Shown here: positions 23,391 through 34,744 of the stretch, piece after piece
Layout: the number at the start of each line of letters is the position of its first letter
Numbering within the stretch: position 1 is the stretch's first letter
DNA from: Apostichopus japonicus
Taxonomy: Eukaryota > Echinodermata > Holothuroidea > Aspidochirotida > Stichopodidae
Length of the DNA stretch: 64,000 nt
Reading direction: 5' to 3'
Assembly (NCBI RefSeq): GCF_037975245.1
Contig: NC_092567.1
Coordinates: 13,532,876 to 13,596,875 of the forward strand
The notes under the pieces: generated by a model
Told to the model about the DNA's origin: nothing
Seen by the model: only the letters and a program-made list of their open reading frames with translations
Databases searched by the model: none
Made by a program: the position numbers and the translations under genes

Positions 23391-26119
23391 CAGAAATTAA
23401 GTAAATTTAACGATACATATCTTGAAAATACTGGAAAAGCTACAGAAACATTATTGGACTCAAAGTTTTTTGTTTTATTTCTATTATAACATCGAGGCTA
23501 AAATTCTGCTTTATTCATTATTTAATTATTTAAGTAAGTAATCAAGTTACAGCAAAATCTATCTGTCGATCATTCTCCCATGATTGAATACCGGGGGTAT
23601 ATTTTTTTAAAAGAAACCTCATCCAGGAAAGAAACTGGGCACGAAAACCAAACTACCGAACATCTGATCCGCTCTCAACCATAGTCCCCTTGCATCGAGA
23701 CTGTGACTGTGTGACCATCGTGAGGTGTGTATGACCATTCCCCTCGAAAGGGAACAGATACTACACATGATCTTCAGGGATGTCTTCAACTCTTCGGTCT
23801 ATCTGTTCGTTGTACACGTCTCAGGATAAAACTAGTTTGATCTAGGAAGAATGTTATCCGGTTCCTTGTTCTTTGTTCTATTTGTTTTACCAGTCAATGG
23901 ACTACATTCTGATGAACAATGAAGAGATGAAGAAAACCGCCATTACTGTAATACCAAGTAGTCCACGTAATGTCCAAAACGTAACACACTAATGGACTTT
24001 ATCGATACTCATTGGAGAACCACATCTTCCTTTTCGAAACAAGTTTATAACAATAGAGATAGATTAATGCCATTCAAGTGGTGCATTTGCTTTCATATTG
24101 TTAAAATCTATACGACAAGATGTTTACGCTATGTGAGCTGTCCAGAATTCACAGCCAACGTTTTGCGTTTAACCGGTCTCCGGTAACACGTATCAAGCAT
24201 TCAATTGATGAATATACAACGACAAAAGACATTGAGCACATGGACATTAATATCCTCCTACTTGAGGTACATATGTGAGGCTTATTTGAATCCATTATTA
24301 TAATTTGCTGTAAGATCAACTTTGCTAGCATTTTTTTCGCAATCTGGGAAATCAAACTCGACCTCTTCGAGGAAACTTAGGGTCCCTGAAAAAGCACCGT
24401 GTAATTGTATCCCCTCGGTAGAACCAGGGACGATTATATAAGAAAACCCCTTTAATTTGGAATGAGAAAAATAAAAGACTATAAATTATATACGTTGACA
24501 ATTCGTATACTTGTTAGTGGATAGATCCATTTATGTTTTTGTATTACGTTTGTTTGGTAAAAGTAACGCAAACCCGGTCACGATGTGGTTCCAAGCGGTA
24601 CCATTATCTGGCAACAGCACTAAACGCCAATGGCGTGCACAAGGAGGGAGGGCGGGAATGTCCCCTCCTTCACAAGCTCCTTCCTTCGCATCTGGCTGTT
24701 TCCACCAAATTTCAGCCTCCTATATCTAATTCGCCGCTGCTACAGTCGCTGTAAATGCTTGTATACAATATAATTCTCTAATAATATCTTTACTTACGCA
24801 TCTGAGAAGAGTCTTAGTTAAGGTATCAGAAGCACACCCAACCATCATCAGGTGTCTATGTGATAGAGATGAACGACATACCACCCCCCCCCCCCCCCAC
24901 AGAAAAGGTAAGAACATTTTTATTCCACCCTGCATGGAAATAACAACTTAAAAGTTCTTTGACAGACAAAGGTGATAGCTTGAACAAATCAAAATATTAC
25001 AGACCGATTCTCATTTGCATTAATTTTTATAGACTTATTATTTATAGCACTACATATTTTCCGTTATAAAGTTGAGCTTTCCAAAATAATGGTGGATCGA
25101 ACATGTTGAATGTGCATGTAATAAGTGCTTTCATTGTTTCATTGTCAAGTGCGTAAAATCAGCTTGAACATGGAAAAAAGAATGAAAAGAAAAAAAGAAG
25201 AAGAATAGCTAAAGGAATAGCCATGTTTGCACCTTCGGCAACACTTTGTCTTCATGACCTGACTAAATGACACACTCATGACACAAATTTCAATCCTGAT
25301 ATCTCCCAAATATTTTGATTTATTAAATACTTGAAATGTTAACGTTTTAAAAGTTCAACAGACTATTTAAATCTCAAAATAGCAACTTTTCTTGAATCCT
25401 CGGGATAGTAATATAATTAGGAGGTACTCAATAAAGTAGGAGGATGTTTGAGGGTACAACGAAAGGTCAAAATAAACTGTTGCAAGATTTCGGTGTTTTT
25501 CTCAAACTTTCGACCATTTATAGAAAGTTTTAAGGAAAATTCCAACATTTTCACGGACTTTGGTAGGCCTACGACAAAACACAAAATGATAATTTGACGG
25601 TTAGATAGCTGTCAATTTCCTCGTAGAAATGAAACCGGACATCGTTTTACGTCGGTATACCAATGATGCAGTCATACTTGTTACGTTGACCCGAATTTTC
25701 AATGATTACAGCAGCCTGGATAATTATTATACATGTTTAGACATGGCAAAACAAAAAGTGACGGATAAATCCACACCTCAGCTCCCCCTTCTCCGTCGGT
25801 TCTGTAGAAGGTGAAAAATTACCGGCACGTGATTATAGTAAGCTATATATAGAATTGGTCAAATTCGTGCAGAAAAGTGTGCTGCAAAGTCATTCCTATA
25901 AAACGGAAATGCTTCGAACGCTTGAGCTTTTGTGATGAATGTTATGTTTTTATGTAACGTTGAACCTTCGTGGTTCACAATCCACACGCTAATGGTTGTC
26001 TGAATAATTCATGCGTCACATTTTGGTTCATTCTCCTCCTTGTTATTAGACCATTTTCCTTATCGAATTCAATTTTTGTTTCCTTTTCTATTTCTTCTTT
26101 TCAACTTCAACTCTTAAGC
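23391..26119. other. Intergenic DNA, no gene seen
   Basis: No exon was recognised. Near 24640 a short GC-rich block (GGCGTGCACAAGGAGGG) and at 24882-24898 a C homopolymer suggest a decayed MITE. The rest is AT-rich and unremarkable. Confidence 0.5.
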
Positions 26120-26450
26120 CATTGACGTTCATCAGTTAAAGTGACTGGACTTTGTAGTCCACCGACTATTAGATCAGTACCATCAGATGTAACACTAAAC
26201 TCAATGGGATAAATAAGACATTTTATAGCCCTCACATGACATATTAACAATGCATATACAAATGTGTCAAGAACAGATGGTGCTCAATGTCATCCAACGA
26301 TGCTCTCTGTTGTTATATGATAGTAATAAGAACATGATGTTTGTAGCTGAATGATTAAAATTGATATACGAGTTGATTAACCCCTTGCAACCTTTAGATA
26401 TGCAATGAGGAAATGACGTCATCATCAATGTTAGCCTTCAATTACCTATC
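26120..26450. repeat. Dispersed repeat, paired with 23090-23390
   Basis: Second diverged copy of the repeat at 23090-23390, in the same orientation, with shared landmarks AGTTAAAGTGACTGGAC, AATGTCATCCAA and ATGACGTCATCATCAA. Confidence 0.6.
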
Positions 26451-27513
26451 CAGAGATTTAGCATAAAAGACGATCCTTCTATATCATCTTACAGTATCCT
26501 GAATTTCCCAACGGACAGTCCAGATGAATATACCCAGTGACGTTATGGAACAGAATTGTCCGTTGCCGGTTAAAATTGTCCGACCCGGTTATAATTGTCC
26601 ATAGTTAAAGCAGCCCTTTTAGTTAATAGTAATAGTTGTTGCCCATATTGCTTCCCCCTTATACCCACAAACCAACCCCCTGCCCCATACTCACTCCATC
26701 CCAATCCCCTAAAAAAATAACTTTTGCTATGAGACTGCTCATAACGATTGCAAATATAGGAGAGAAATTGATGGTTGATGAATCTTGCATCAACCTCCCA
26801 ACACACATAGGCAATGTTCGGCCCCCTTGTGTAACCCATGCTGAACTGTACTCCGCAATTCCATAGTATATTACTATCGTATGGATATATGATGCGCTGG
26901 AGTTATGGGTGTGTAGAAAGTGAAATAATCTGGTAAAACTTATATCAGATTGTTCGATCACACGGGGTAATGTGAAAATTGCATTTTTTTGGCGTTGAGT
27001 TCTAAACATCCTGTCAGAAACACTAGCCTAAGGCTACTGTAAAATAGGGTCTGATAACAATTTAATGCGTGACATCACTCATTGAAACGTCGGGCAGATT
27101 GCAACAATACGGTAATATTATTAAAAAGGTTTAACCATTCAAACATTAAAAAAAAAACATTACATTCGTTATACATATAAATTTAAATGTGCGTGATGTG
27201 TGTGTTTGAGCACCCAAAACACCCCCATGGCTACGCGCCTGAGTATGAGACTGCGGTATTATCGAATATAGTGTAACGTTGGCCAGTGTCCCCGAAGTCC
27301 AGCTGCTTGAACTAATAAAAATCTTCAACACATATCAAGACAAAAAAATCGGAGAAGAGGTTGATGAATGCATGATCGCTTATTTATTGATTTATTACAT
27401 TGATCTTTGATTCACTGGCACATGAATTTACCACAGATTATGGCATTGACAGACTTTACAGATAAGCAGTTAATATGGTACAGGATAACAGGAACTGTCT
27501 GTACACTTAAGCA
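26451..27513. other. Intergenic DNA, no gene seen
   Basis: No feature was recognised except a short duplicated GTTGCCGGTTAAAATTGTCC and GGTTATAATTGTCC pair near 26560-26600. Confidence 0.5.
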
Positions 27514-27652
27514 GTAACACAGTTACGCACTTAGGAAGTTACGCAGTTAGGTAGTTACACAGTTAGGCAACTACGCACTTACGCAGTTACGCAGTTGCGC
27601 ACTTACGCAGTTACGCACTTACGCAGTTACGCACTTACGCAGTTACACTAAC
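27514..27652. repeat. 16-bp minisatellite (ACTTACGCAGTTACGC)
   Basis: Alternating CACTTACG and CAGTTACG octamers form about eight 16-bp units. The units are regular at the right side and degenerate at the left (AGTTAGGTAGTTACAC). Confidence 0.9.
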
Positions 27653-28186
27653 GCGTGGAGGCATAAAAGATATTTTATTGGGACGTACTCAACAACAGGC
27701 TTAAAGACTTAATCAGTTTATATTACTAAATAAAATATCTCTTTTCGAGATCACAACCGAACCAGTACGTGGGTAAATGTATTTACAGATGAAGGATAAT
27801 ACTAGCGTTTGTTGACACTAGTCGTTCTCACTATTTGCTTTGCTTAAGAAAACATAAAAGATATCTATAAAACAAACGCCCACATGAAGCACACGGTATA
27901 GCGTTTGTGAGCCTCCTAGTGAAGTCGAAATTACAATTATCGAACCCCCAGAATGTGACAACAAATATGACGTCCTAAAAATACACCCTAGTTTCTTGCT
28001 ACTTCAATGCACTTAGCTCAACGATAATTTTCTTACAATTCCCTAGGTGTACGAAAAATAACCCCCGTCACCCCAAAGATACCCGATTTAATCTTTCCTA
28101 AGACAAACAATTAAACCTAGAAGTCATGCCAAGCACATAATCGTGTGATAGAACAAAAATATACCAGTGAAGTGGTAGCAACTTAC

Positions 28187-28450
28187 AGAAAATAGGCGTT
28201 CTCTCGGTTCTCTCTCCGTCAGAGGCCAAACTCGGAATACCTCGTGAGCGTGGTGAACTCAAACTAATAAAGCAATCTGCGCTACCACTAACAAGGGGAA
28301 ACATCTCAAATTCGGGTGCTGATTCAGCAAAGTTTACAAACAAAACAGGGGTACGATTTTCATTGGCTGTCCCACCTGCAACTCGCAAAAGCTCTACACA
28401 TATTTTGGGAGAGAGGCCATCGACGGGTAGAACCGAGGGAACGCTCAATC
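28187..28450 (-). CDS. Exon-like open block of an unidentified minus-strand gene
   Basis: On the minus strand 264 nt are open between an acceptor (ATTCGTTTTAG) and a strong donor (TTTTCT then GTAAGT). The block carries 2 nt, 87 codons and 1 nt. The peptide begins LSVPSVLPVDGLSPKICVEL and includes RVAGGTANENRTPVLFVNF, then AESAPEFEMFPLVSGSADCF, and ends ERTERTPIF. Its composition looks like a protein and the GC content is higher than that of its flanks. The family is not recognised. It ends in the phase that the terminal exon at 10607 needs (the joined codon is TAT), so both could belong to one minus-strand gene. No exon between them was confirmed. Confidence 0.42.
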
Positions 28451-28944
28451 CTAAAACGAATATTACAATAACAAATTACTTAAAGGGATACATTTCCGTT
28501 ACAATATTTAAGCATGTAAAATTTACCAATCGATTTTGAACGAACGCAATTCAATGAACTGTTAACTCTGGTGGCAACCGTCATGAATAGTAATAATAAT
28601 TTTCTAATGAAATCTTGATTTATTAAAATTGCAATGACGCGTGGGAGTAAACTCACTTAATAGACTATTTGGGTTACCGTTCCGTATAAAAGAATTGTTA
28701 TTATATTTTACAAGTTGCCTTTTAATAGAGCCTGAAGCATGCATAAGTCGATCGTAAGAATTATGATTGTTTATTAAAAAGGTTGTTTCATTATCATTCA
28801 GTCATCGTTGATCTTTTTCCAAAGAGGGGAAATAAAGCATTCTCCGTATCAATTCAAAATCGAAATGTCGTCAGTCCAGCTTATAAGTTGTCAAGATGTG
28901 TTAGGGCATACTCAGTGTCTACGTGGTGGGGAGGGGTCGGTTAA

Positions 28945-29220
28945 TAAGTTACGTAACCATTACGTTGGATCACAACATAACTGAAACGTAAATGACTAAC
29001 GTCGCGATATGTCGTTGTATGAACGTTGCAAGAACATAGTAAAAAGGTAAATATATAAACGTTAATGTGACGTTATAACGCAACAGTTATACGTTATCAA
29101 ATAACGTAATAAAAACGTCAATACAACATTAGTTTTTTTTGTCAAAGTACAACGCAAATCTCTGCCGTTAATATAACGTAAACGATTCGTAAATATAATA
29201 TTATAGAAACGTAATTTTGT
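28945..29220. repeat. ACGT-rich dispersed repeat
   Basis: About twelve ACGT tetramers occur in some 270 bp, mostly as AACGTTA, TAACGTAA or AAACGTAA. Elsewhere in the window this tetramer is rare. It looks like a decayed tandem or a repeat family with a CpG-containing core. Confidence 0.5.
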
Positions 29221-29449
29221 TAGCTTTCCAAAGCTGTAAAAAACACAATACGATCCACACATATACCTGAAATGGATTCAAATTAATGAAATGTGTAACT
29301 CTGTTGCGCTGCAAAAAGTTTGGGTAGCCTGCTGTATCGTTGCTAGTAATATTTGAAGATGCGTCAATTAAAAAGGTTAGTCAATGACGAAGCTTTACTA
29401 TACAGATCGAGCAGCAACAAACTGTTTCGTGGCATATCCTGTGAGGACT

Positions 29450-29965
29450 TTGAAACCTGTGATGAATCCTGTGACAAGTTTGAATCCTGTAATGAATCCT
29501 GGGATAAGTTTGAACCCCTGTGACGAATCTCGTGATAAGTTTGAAACCTGTGATGAATCCTGGGATAAGTTTGAACCCTGTGATGAATTCTGGGATAAAT
29601 CCTGGGACGAGTTTGGAATCCTGTGATGAATCCTGTGATAAGTTTGAATCCTATGATGAATCATGGGATAAGTTTGAACCCTGTGATGAATCCTGTGATT
29701 AGATTTAATCCTGTGATGAATCCTGTGACATGTTTGAATCCTGTGATGAATCCTGGGATAAGTTTGAATACTGTGATGAATCATGGGATAATTTGAATCC
29801 TGTCATGAATTTGAATCCTGTGATGAGTTTGGATCCTGTGATGAATCCTGGGATGAGGTTGAATCCTGTGATGAATTCTGGGATAAATCCTGGGACGAGT
29901 TTTGAATCCTGTGTTGAATCCTGGGAAAAATCCTGTGAAGAGTTTGAATCATGTGATGCATCTTG
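29450..29965. repeat. 30-bp minisatellite (GAATCCTGTGATGAATCCTG type)
   Basis: About 16 imperfect units alternate GAATCCTGTGAT and GAATCCTGGGATAAGTTT, so each 30-bp unit holds two related halves. Since 30 is a multiple of 3, both strands give open frames with a ten-residue period (for example FEPCDESWDK). They shift frame at indels and are not considered genes. A short outlier of the same motif lies at 30463-30497. Confidence 0.9.
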
Positions 29966-31604
29966 ATATGGCAGCATACGCCCATTAAAAGCCCACTGAC
30001 TCACATGTTGCACACTAAATCACAAAAGTAATGTTGTTGCTAAGTCTAGAAAGAAAGTTCTCACTAGCTAAACACTACCCATCACCGGATAGCTGACAAG
30101 TTGGTTTTTAATGGCACCATCGTTTTTTGGTATCCTTACTGTGCATTTTTGTTTTTGCTATGTGATTCAGAAATTTTCGTCACTAAGTTGTAATCAAACC
30201 TCTTCACTCAGTAGTAAACAATTTTCGTACGCTGCTCCTGGGAGGCCTAAACGGGTCTAAAATCGCCTAAATTGACCCAATTTGTGCACCACATGTACTT
30301 CCATTATTGCTCGTCAACATACAAAACACAGATCTTGATTGATAACGTATCAAAAAAGATGTTTTTCTACTGCATTTCGGCACTTTTCCTGAGATCGGAA
30401 ACCATCCGGGCGGAGTAATATAGACTCTAATAAATAGGAGTATGCCACCTGCACGGTGATGAAATCCTGAGATGAATCCTTGGATGAATCCTGGAATAGC
30501 TTCAGGTTAGTGATGGATTTGACTGTAATGTTGATGCATAGACATAAATACTTTTCTTTAGGTATTGGTGAGTCTCTTAGCTCACGGACTGTTATCGGGA
30601 GACTATGCAAGCATGACATACTTAATCACCCTACGATTGGGTGAATTGCCACAACATTTAAATTATACAAGACAAGGTACAAGCCTAGTGCTATTCATTT
30701 TGTATGTATCAACAGGACTCATGGTTAGGTCACGAACAGTTAAAATCTAACATATACGTAGAATTAGCGAAGTCGTACTCGTACAACGTAGGCTATGAAT
30801 GAATGATTTAGCGACCAAGTTGTAGCTTCTACTGTATACTTATGCAGCATGTGAAGGTTTTAAAGATTTCATAGTATAGGTCATATAGCCAAACAGGGAT
30901 GTTCACTGACATTGTTCAATATCTGTACCAATTAATGTTCGACAAATATTTATCTCAGCAACAAAGACAACTTTGCCCAACGTCGTTAGTCATACGTTTG
31001 CATTCACAAGTCACTGTGTCGCATGACTCTAAGCCTAGGCCCTAGGCCTATGACAGAAAACACGCACTTGACCTGTTAAGCATTAACGTCTATCATATAT
31101 ATATATAAAACTTCCAAGGTGTATTTGAAACTGGAAAGTTGTGATGTAATTGTTAAAATTTTTGACATTTGAAGTTAGGCTAGTCGCGAATATTTTATGC
31201 TCAGGATAAATGCAACAAAGTGCAACATTTTACATGAGAGGGGCTGTGGAGGGGTGGGTGTGAGTTAAGGTTGTTAGAAAGAGTATGGCTTACTAAGTTA
31301 ATGATATAGTATAGAGCATTACTATTACATGTTAGGGTCTAACAGGTAAATGATACATACAGTAGGCCTATACATGTGTGTTGGAGTAAATTTGTTTACT
31401 ACGAATGAAATCAGCTCTGAGAGTTATACAATTTTGTGATACTTTTCATCAAGGTGAACAACAGCAGGAAGTACTTTATTCTGATTGAAGAATGATGCAT
31501 GCTTGTTGGAAAACTCAGAGACCAACAAACCACTAGCCTAATACATTTGCCTTATAATTAACTCAACAAATTTTCACACATTGTATGCTTTTCTGTCTTT
31601 CCAG
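29966..31604. other. RECQL upstream region
   Basis: No gene was recognised here. The promoter and any non-coding first exon of the RECQL gene should lie here or further upstream. No TATA box or CpG island could be assigned with confidence. Confidence 0.4.
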
Positions 31605-31770
31605 CCTGGTAACACATATGTGAAATAATTCCAAGAAGGAATGAATGTGAATTACACATCTTGCGGCTCCTTATGTTTGTTGGAACTGTGGCTCAATCTT
31701 TGATACAGAATCATTGATAAAGGATAAAGCAGAAATTAGTCTTTCTGGAGGAAAGTTCACTTGAAGTGAA
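31605..31770 (+). other. RECQL: Probable RECQL 5' UTR with a short upstream ORF
   Basis: A strong acceptor (TTCTGTCTTTCCAG ending at 31604) suggests that the start-codon exon begins at 31605 and that at least one non-coding exon lies upstream. An upstream ORF of 20 codons plus stop (31641-31703, starting MNVNYTSCGS) lies ahead of the main ATG, and a minimal ATG-TGA occurs near 31618. An in-frame TGA at 31762 separates the leader from the main start. Confidence 0.45.
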
Positions 31771-31822
31771 ATGATGGAAGGATTTTCTCTTTCTTTACCG
31801 GAGAAAAAGAGAAAAATAGGAG
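31771..31822 (+). CDS. RECQL: RECQL coding exon 1 (start codon)
   Basis: The reading is MMEGFSLSLPEKKRKIG plus one base, followed by a GTGTGT donor. Three facts support it. An in-frame stop lies just upstream. The exon ends after one base, exactly the phase that exon 2 at 33248 requires (the joined codon is GAG). PEKKRKI is a plausible basic nuclear-localisation motif for a nuclear helicase. The first ATG (31771) is immediately followed by a second (31774), and either may be used. There is no sequence match to known RECQL N-termini, which vary greatly, so this assignment rests on phase and position. Confidence 0.55.
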
Positions 31823-31929
31823 GTGTGTGCTCCATTTCTTATTCCTATAGCCAGTGATAAATTTTTGAAGGTGATGGATTGTGTGTGTTATGCTTTGACT
31901 TGTAAACACTTTAAATAAATAAATAACTA

Positions 31930-32640
31930 ACTAACTATATGATGAGTGAACTTCATATTTGGCGTGTGGATGCACCTTATTGATACTTGTTTTTTGAAGA
32001 GGTCAAAATGCCATATGAGGTCACTAGAGGTCATAATATCAAAACTTTGTAAGCACAATAATTCAAAAAGTAAAGCTTGTACTTACTTCATACAAAGTAT
32101 GTGGACCCACCTTATTGAAGACAAGAACCATATTGTTTTTTGGTGGAGGCCAAAGGTCAGTCGAGGTCAGCATTTGAAATACATACTATCACATTAACTC
32201 AAAAAACTAAAGCTTTGGTGTGTGGGTCCCTACTTTGTGTGAGAAACCAATTTGTTTTGTGGATGGTAACCTCAAACCTAATAAACCTAATAGTCAGCAC
32301 ATTTTAGTAAACACAGTACGTTTTAAAGCAAAGCTAGGGTGAACTTAATATGTACAGTATGGTATGTGAATCCATCATATAGTGAGTACAAAATTGTATT
32401 GTTTTCTTAGAAGTGAAATGTCAAGCATGGCTGGACTTCATATTTGGCATATATATGCACATTATCGAGTACAATAATCATACTTTTTATTGGGTGCAAA
32501 GGTCATATGAGAGCATGAGTTTTCAAATTGTGGAAACGTTGTGCAAAGTTTTAGGTCAAAATTTGTGAATCCTTTGTGCAGAAATGTATGTTCTTATGTA
32601 AAATTTGGTAAGAAACCACCAAGTTTGTTGGCTTTAATAT
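31930..32640. repeat. Diverged tandem repeat with AGGTCA half-sites (RECQL intron 1)
   Basis: Units of roughly 100-150 bp alternate a CATACTTGGTATGTGGA-like stretch, an ATTGAGTACAAGAA-like stretch and a GGTCAAAGGTCA-like stretch. The same family recurs at 34980-35480, 38790-39270, 54180-54660, 55190-55720, 59850-60060 and 63600-63720, and inverted at 57118-57668. Confidence 0.6.
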
Positions 32641-32670
32641 TTGTAAAAGGGTACTAACCATATGGTTTAA

Positions 32671-33030
32671 AGGCATTGAAGACTCGCCCCAAACCGCATA
32701 CCGCGCTCTGAAAAAGTTAACTTTCCGTTGCTTGCAAGTGTAGTTTTCTGCTTGTCGCTACAAAATGCAGACAGTAATGAAACTTGATACCTTGTTATCT
32801 TTAGCTGGACCTGAGATGTCCATCGCTGTATCGTTTGTACACTGTGCTGTGGGTATTGACCGCAGCTGTATGTACTGACTGTACACTAGTGTCTAATTAC
32901 CAAAGGTAGCAAGCTGTGTGCGTATTTTCTGGGATCGATGGTGGTGTCTAACACTTCTGTTACACCTCATTCGAAACTAGGTCAGATTACCTGCATTAGA
33001 CGTTTCTTTTTGCGCGAGTCTTCACACCCT
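32671..33030. mobile_element. TTAA-flanked MITE (360 bp) in RECQL intron 1
   Basis: The left end AGGCATTGAAGACTCGC and the reverse-complemented right end AGGGTGTGAAGACTCGC share 14 of 17 bases. Both sides carry TTAA (32667-32670 and 33031-33034), the target duplication used by piggyBac and Kolobok transposons. The AGG-type terminus fits Kolobok-like elements better than piggyBac. There is no coding capacity. It is inserted in the sense orientation of the host gene, about 0.2 kb upstream of exon 2. Confidence 0.75.
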
Positions 33031-33247
33031 TTAAGTCTGCAAAGCAGTTAACAAATCTGATACTGTAAGGCAGCATTTCTCAATATAGTAGGGGCCTATG
33101 AGCTACACTTGCTCTGACAAAGATTTTAATCTGCCTGGGCAAAATATGATGTTTATTGTGTAATAGCATTGCGGTATTGTTTGTTCTGTTACTGTATGGG
33201 TTGGCACAAACATCTATATCTTATCTTACATACTTTCATTTCAATAG

Positions 33248-33421
33248 AGCTGAAGAAAAATATTTCAGCTATTAATTTAGATTTGGCAGAAATTCATAGT
33301 AAGCTGGACTACTTGAATAAGAGAAAGCTGATATTACAGAAGGAGAAGAAAGAAATGGAGTCAGAAGCCACTCTTTTGGAGCGATCTTGTCAGTTACCAG
33401 ATGTAGATTTTAAATGTTCAG
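33248..33421 (+). CDS. RECQL: RECQL exon 2, N-terminal coiled coil
   Basis: This exon encodes a Lys/Glu/Leu-rich helix starting ELKKNISAINLDLAEI, then HSKLDYLNKRKLILQKEKKE, and ending CQLPDVDFKCSG. Heptad-like leucine and isoleucine spacing predicts a coiled coil. It matches in position and character the N-terminal region of animal RECQL proteins (the [20 protein letters not shown] region of human RECQL), which is thought to support oligomerisation. The acceptor is TTTCAATAG and the donor is GTAAAG. It begins with the last two bases of a codon and ends with the first base of one. Confidence 0.85.
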
Positions 33422-33767
33422 GTAAAGTACTGCATGTGACTTGAGTCAGTTTTGTTCAGGAATGTTGTAAATAGTCTGTACTTTGTCTCCAAATATGATG
33501 ATGCTTACCAAGAAGAAAAGAGGTGGTTACAATTGGATAAACTTTGAAATTTCTCAGTCATCACCATATATTATCTTAACGTTCTGGAAGAAATGTTTGG
33601 TACATGTTCAACAAAATGTGCAAACAAAATACATGTGTGACTGCATTTCCACATTCATATTGATCTTCAAACTCAGGACCAGTTTACAGTAATGTCTAGC
33701 TGCTTCTCCCAGTAAATTTAGCACAACTAAAAGCTCAAATGATGTGTACAGATATTTCTTTGTCCAG

Positions 33768-33947
33768 ATTTTCAGTGGTCTCAGGAGCTTCATAATTTGA
33801 AGACTTCTATGTTTGGTATTGAATCATTCCGACCTTACCAAGAGGAAGTTATCAACGCCACTATGTCAAAGCATGATGTTATTCTGATAATGCCAACTGG
33901 AGGAGGAAAGAGTCTCTGCTTCCAGCTTCCAGCACTCCTTTCTGAGG
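33768..33947 (+). CDS. RECQL: RECQL exon 3, motifs 0 and I
   Basis: The 180-nt exon reads DFQWSQELHNLKTSMFGI, then ESFRPYQEEVINATM and IMPTGGGKSLCFQLPALLSEG. FRPYQ is RecQ motif 0, which recognises the adenine of ATP. TGGGKS is the Walker A (motif I) phosphate-binding loop. It aligns without gaps to the start of the human RECQL helicase domain. The junctions are standard GT-AG. The protein is an ATP-dependent 3'-5' DNA helicase that unwinds forked and branched DNA in the nucleus during replication and repair. Confidence 0.96.
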
Positions 33948-34019
33948 GTAATGACTAAATACATTATTCTTCGTTGAGGCTTATGCATGCAATACATCCT
34001 TCATAGCTTAATGCCAGCA

Positions 34020-34535
34020 CCCCAATGACTAGAAGTAACCGTACGTAACTTTATGACAGCACCCTTTGTGGAGACTAATGACTAGCAGTTTCCTGTACGT
34101 AATTTAACTTTATGACAGCACCCTTTGTGGAGACTAATGACTAGCAGTTTCCTGTACGTAATTTAACTTTATGACAGCACCCTTTGTGGAGACTAATGAC
34201 TAGCAGTTTCCTTTACGTAATTTAACTTTAAGACAGCACCCTTTGTGGAGACTAATGACTAGCAGTTTCCTGTACGTAATTTAACTTTATGACAGCACCC
34301 TTTGTGGAGACTAATGACTAGCAGTTTCCTTTACGTAATTTAACTTTAAGACAGCACCCTTTGTGGAGACTAATGACTAGCAGTTTCCTTTACGTAATTT
34401 AACTTTAAGACAGCACCCTTTGTGGAGACTAATGACTAGCAGTTTCCTGTACGTAATTTAACTTTAAGACAGCACCCTTTGTGGAGACTAATGACTAGCA
34501 GTTTCCTGTACGTAATTTAACTTTATGACAGCAAT
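34020..34535. repeat. 59-bp minisatellite in RECQL intron 3
   Basis: More than eight units of 59 bp with very few differences. A unit contains ATGACAGCACCCTTTGTGG, AGACTAATGACTAGCAG and TTTCCTGTACGTAATTTAA. Variation is limited to T/A at the TTTATG or TTTAAG site and CCTGTACG or CCTTTACG, which suggests recent expansion. Confidence 0.95.
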
Positions 34536-34631
34536 CTCCATATTGAAGGTATTGATTGCTTGCATCCTTATTGCATTGTTATGTTTAAACTTACTGCAAT
34601 GCTAAAATACATTATTCTTTATTTAATATAT

Positions 34632-34725
34632 CCTCCCTCCCCTCCCCTCCCCTCCCCTCCCCTCCCCTCCCCTCCCCTCCCCTCCCCTCCCCTCCCCTCC
34701 CCTCCCCTCCCCTCCCCTCCTCTCC
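34632..34725. repeat. (CCCCT)n pentanucleotide tract
   Basis: About 18 CCCCT units lie within RECQL intron 3. The complementary strand is (AGGGG)n, which satisfies the G-quadruplex pattern many times over. It sits on the template strand of a transcribed gene. Confidence 0.95.
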
Positions 34726-34744
34726 TCATTTTTGCAGTCGGACT

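Noticed and set aside
29384-30013. Open frames with a ten-residue period (DESWDKFEPC type) on both strands
   Set aside because: They arise from the 30-bp minisatellite, whose length is divisible by three, and shift frame at indels.
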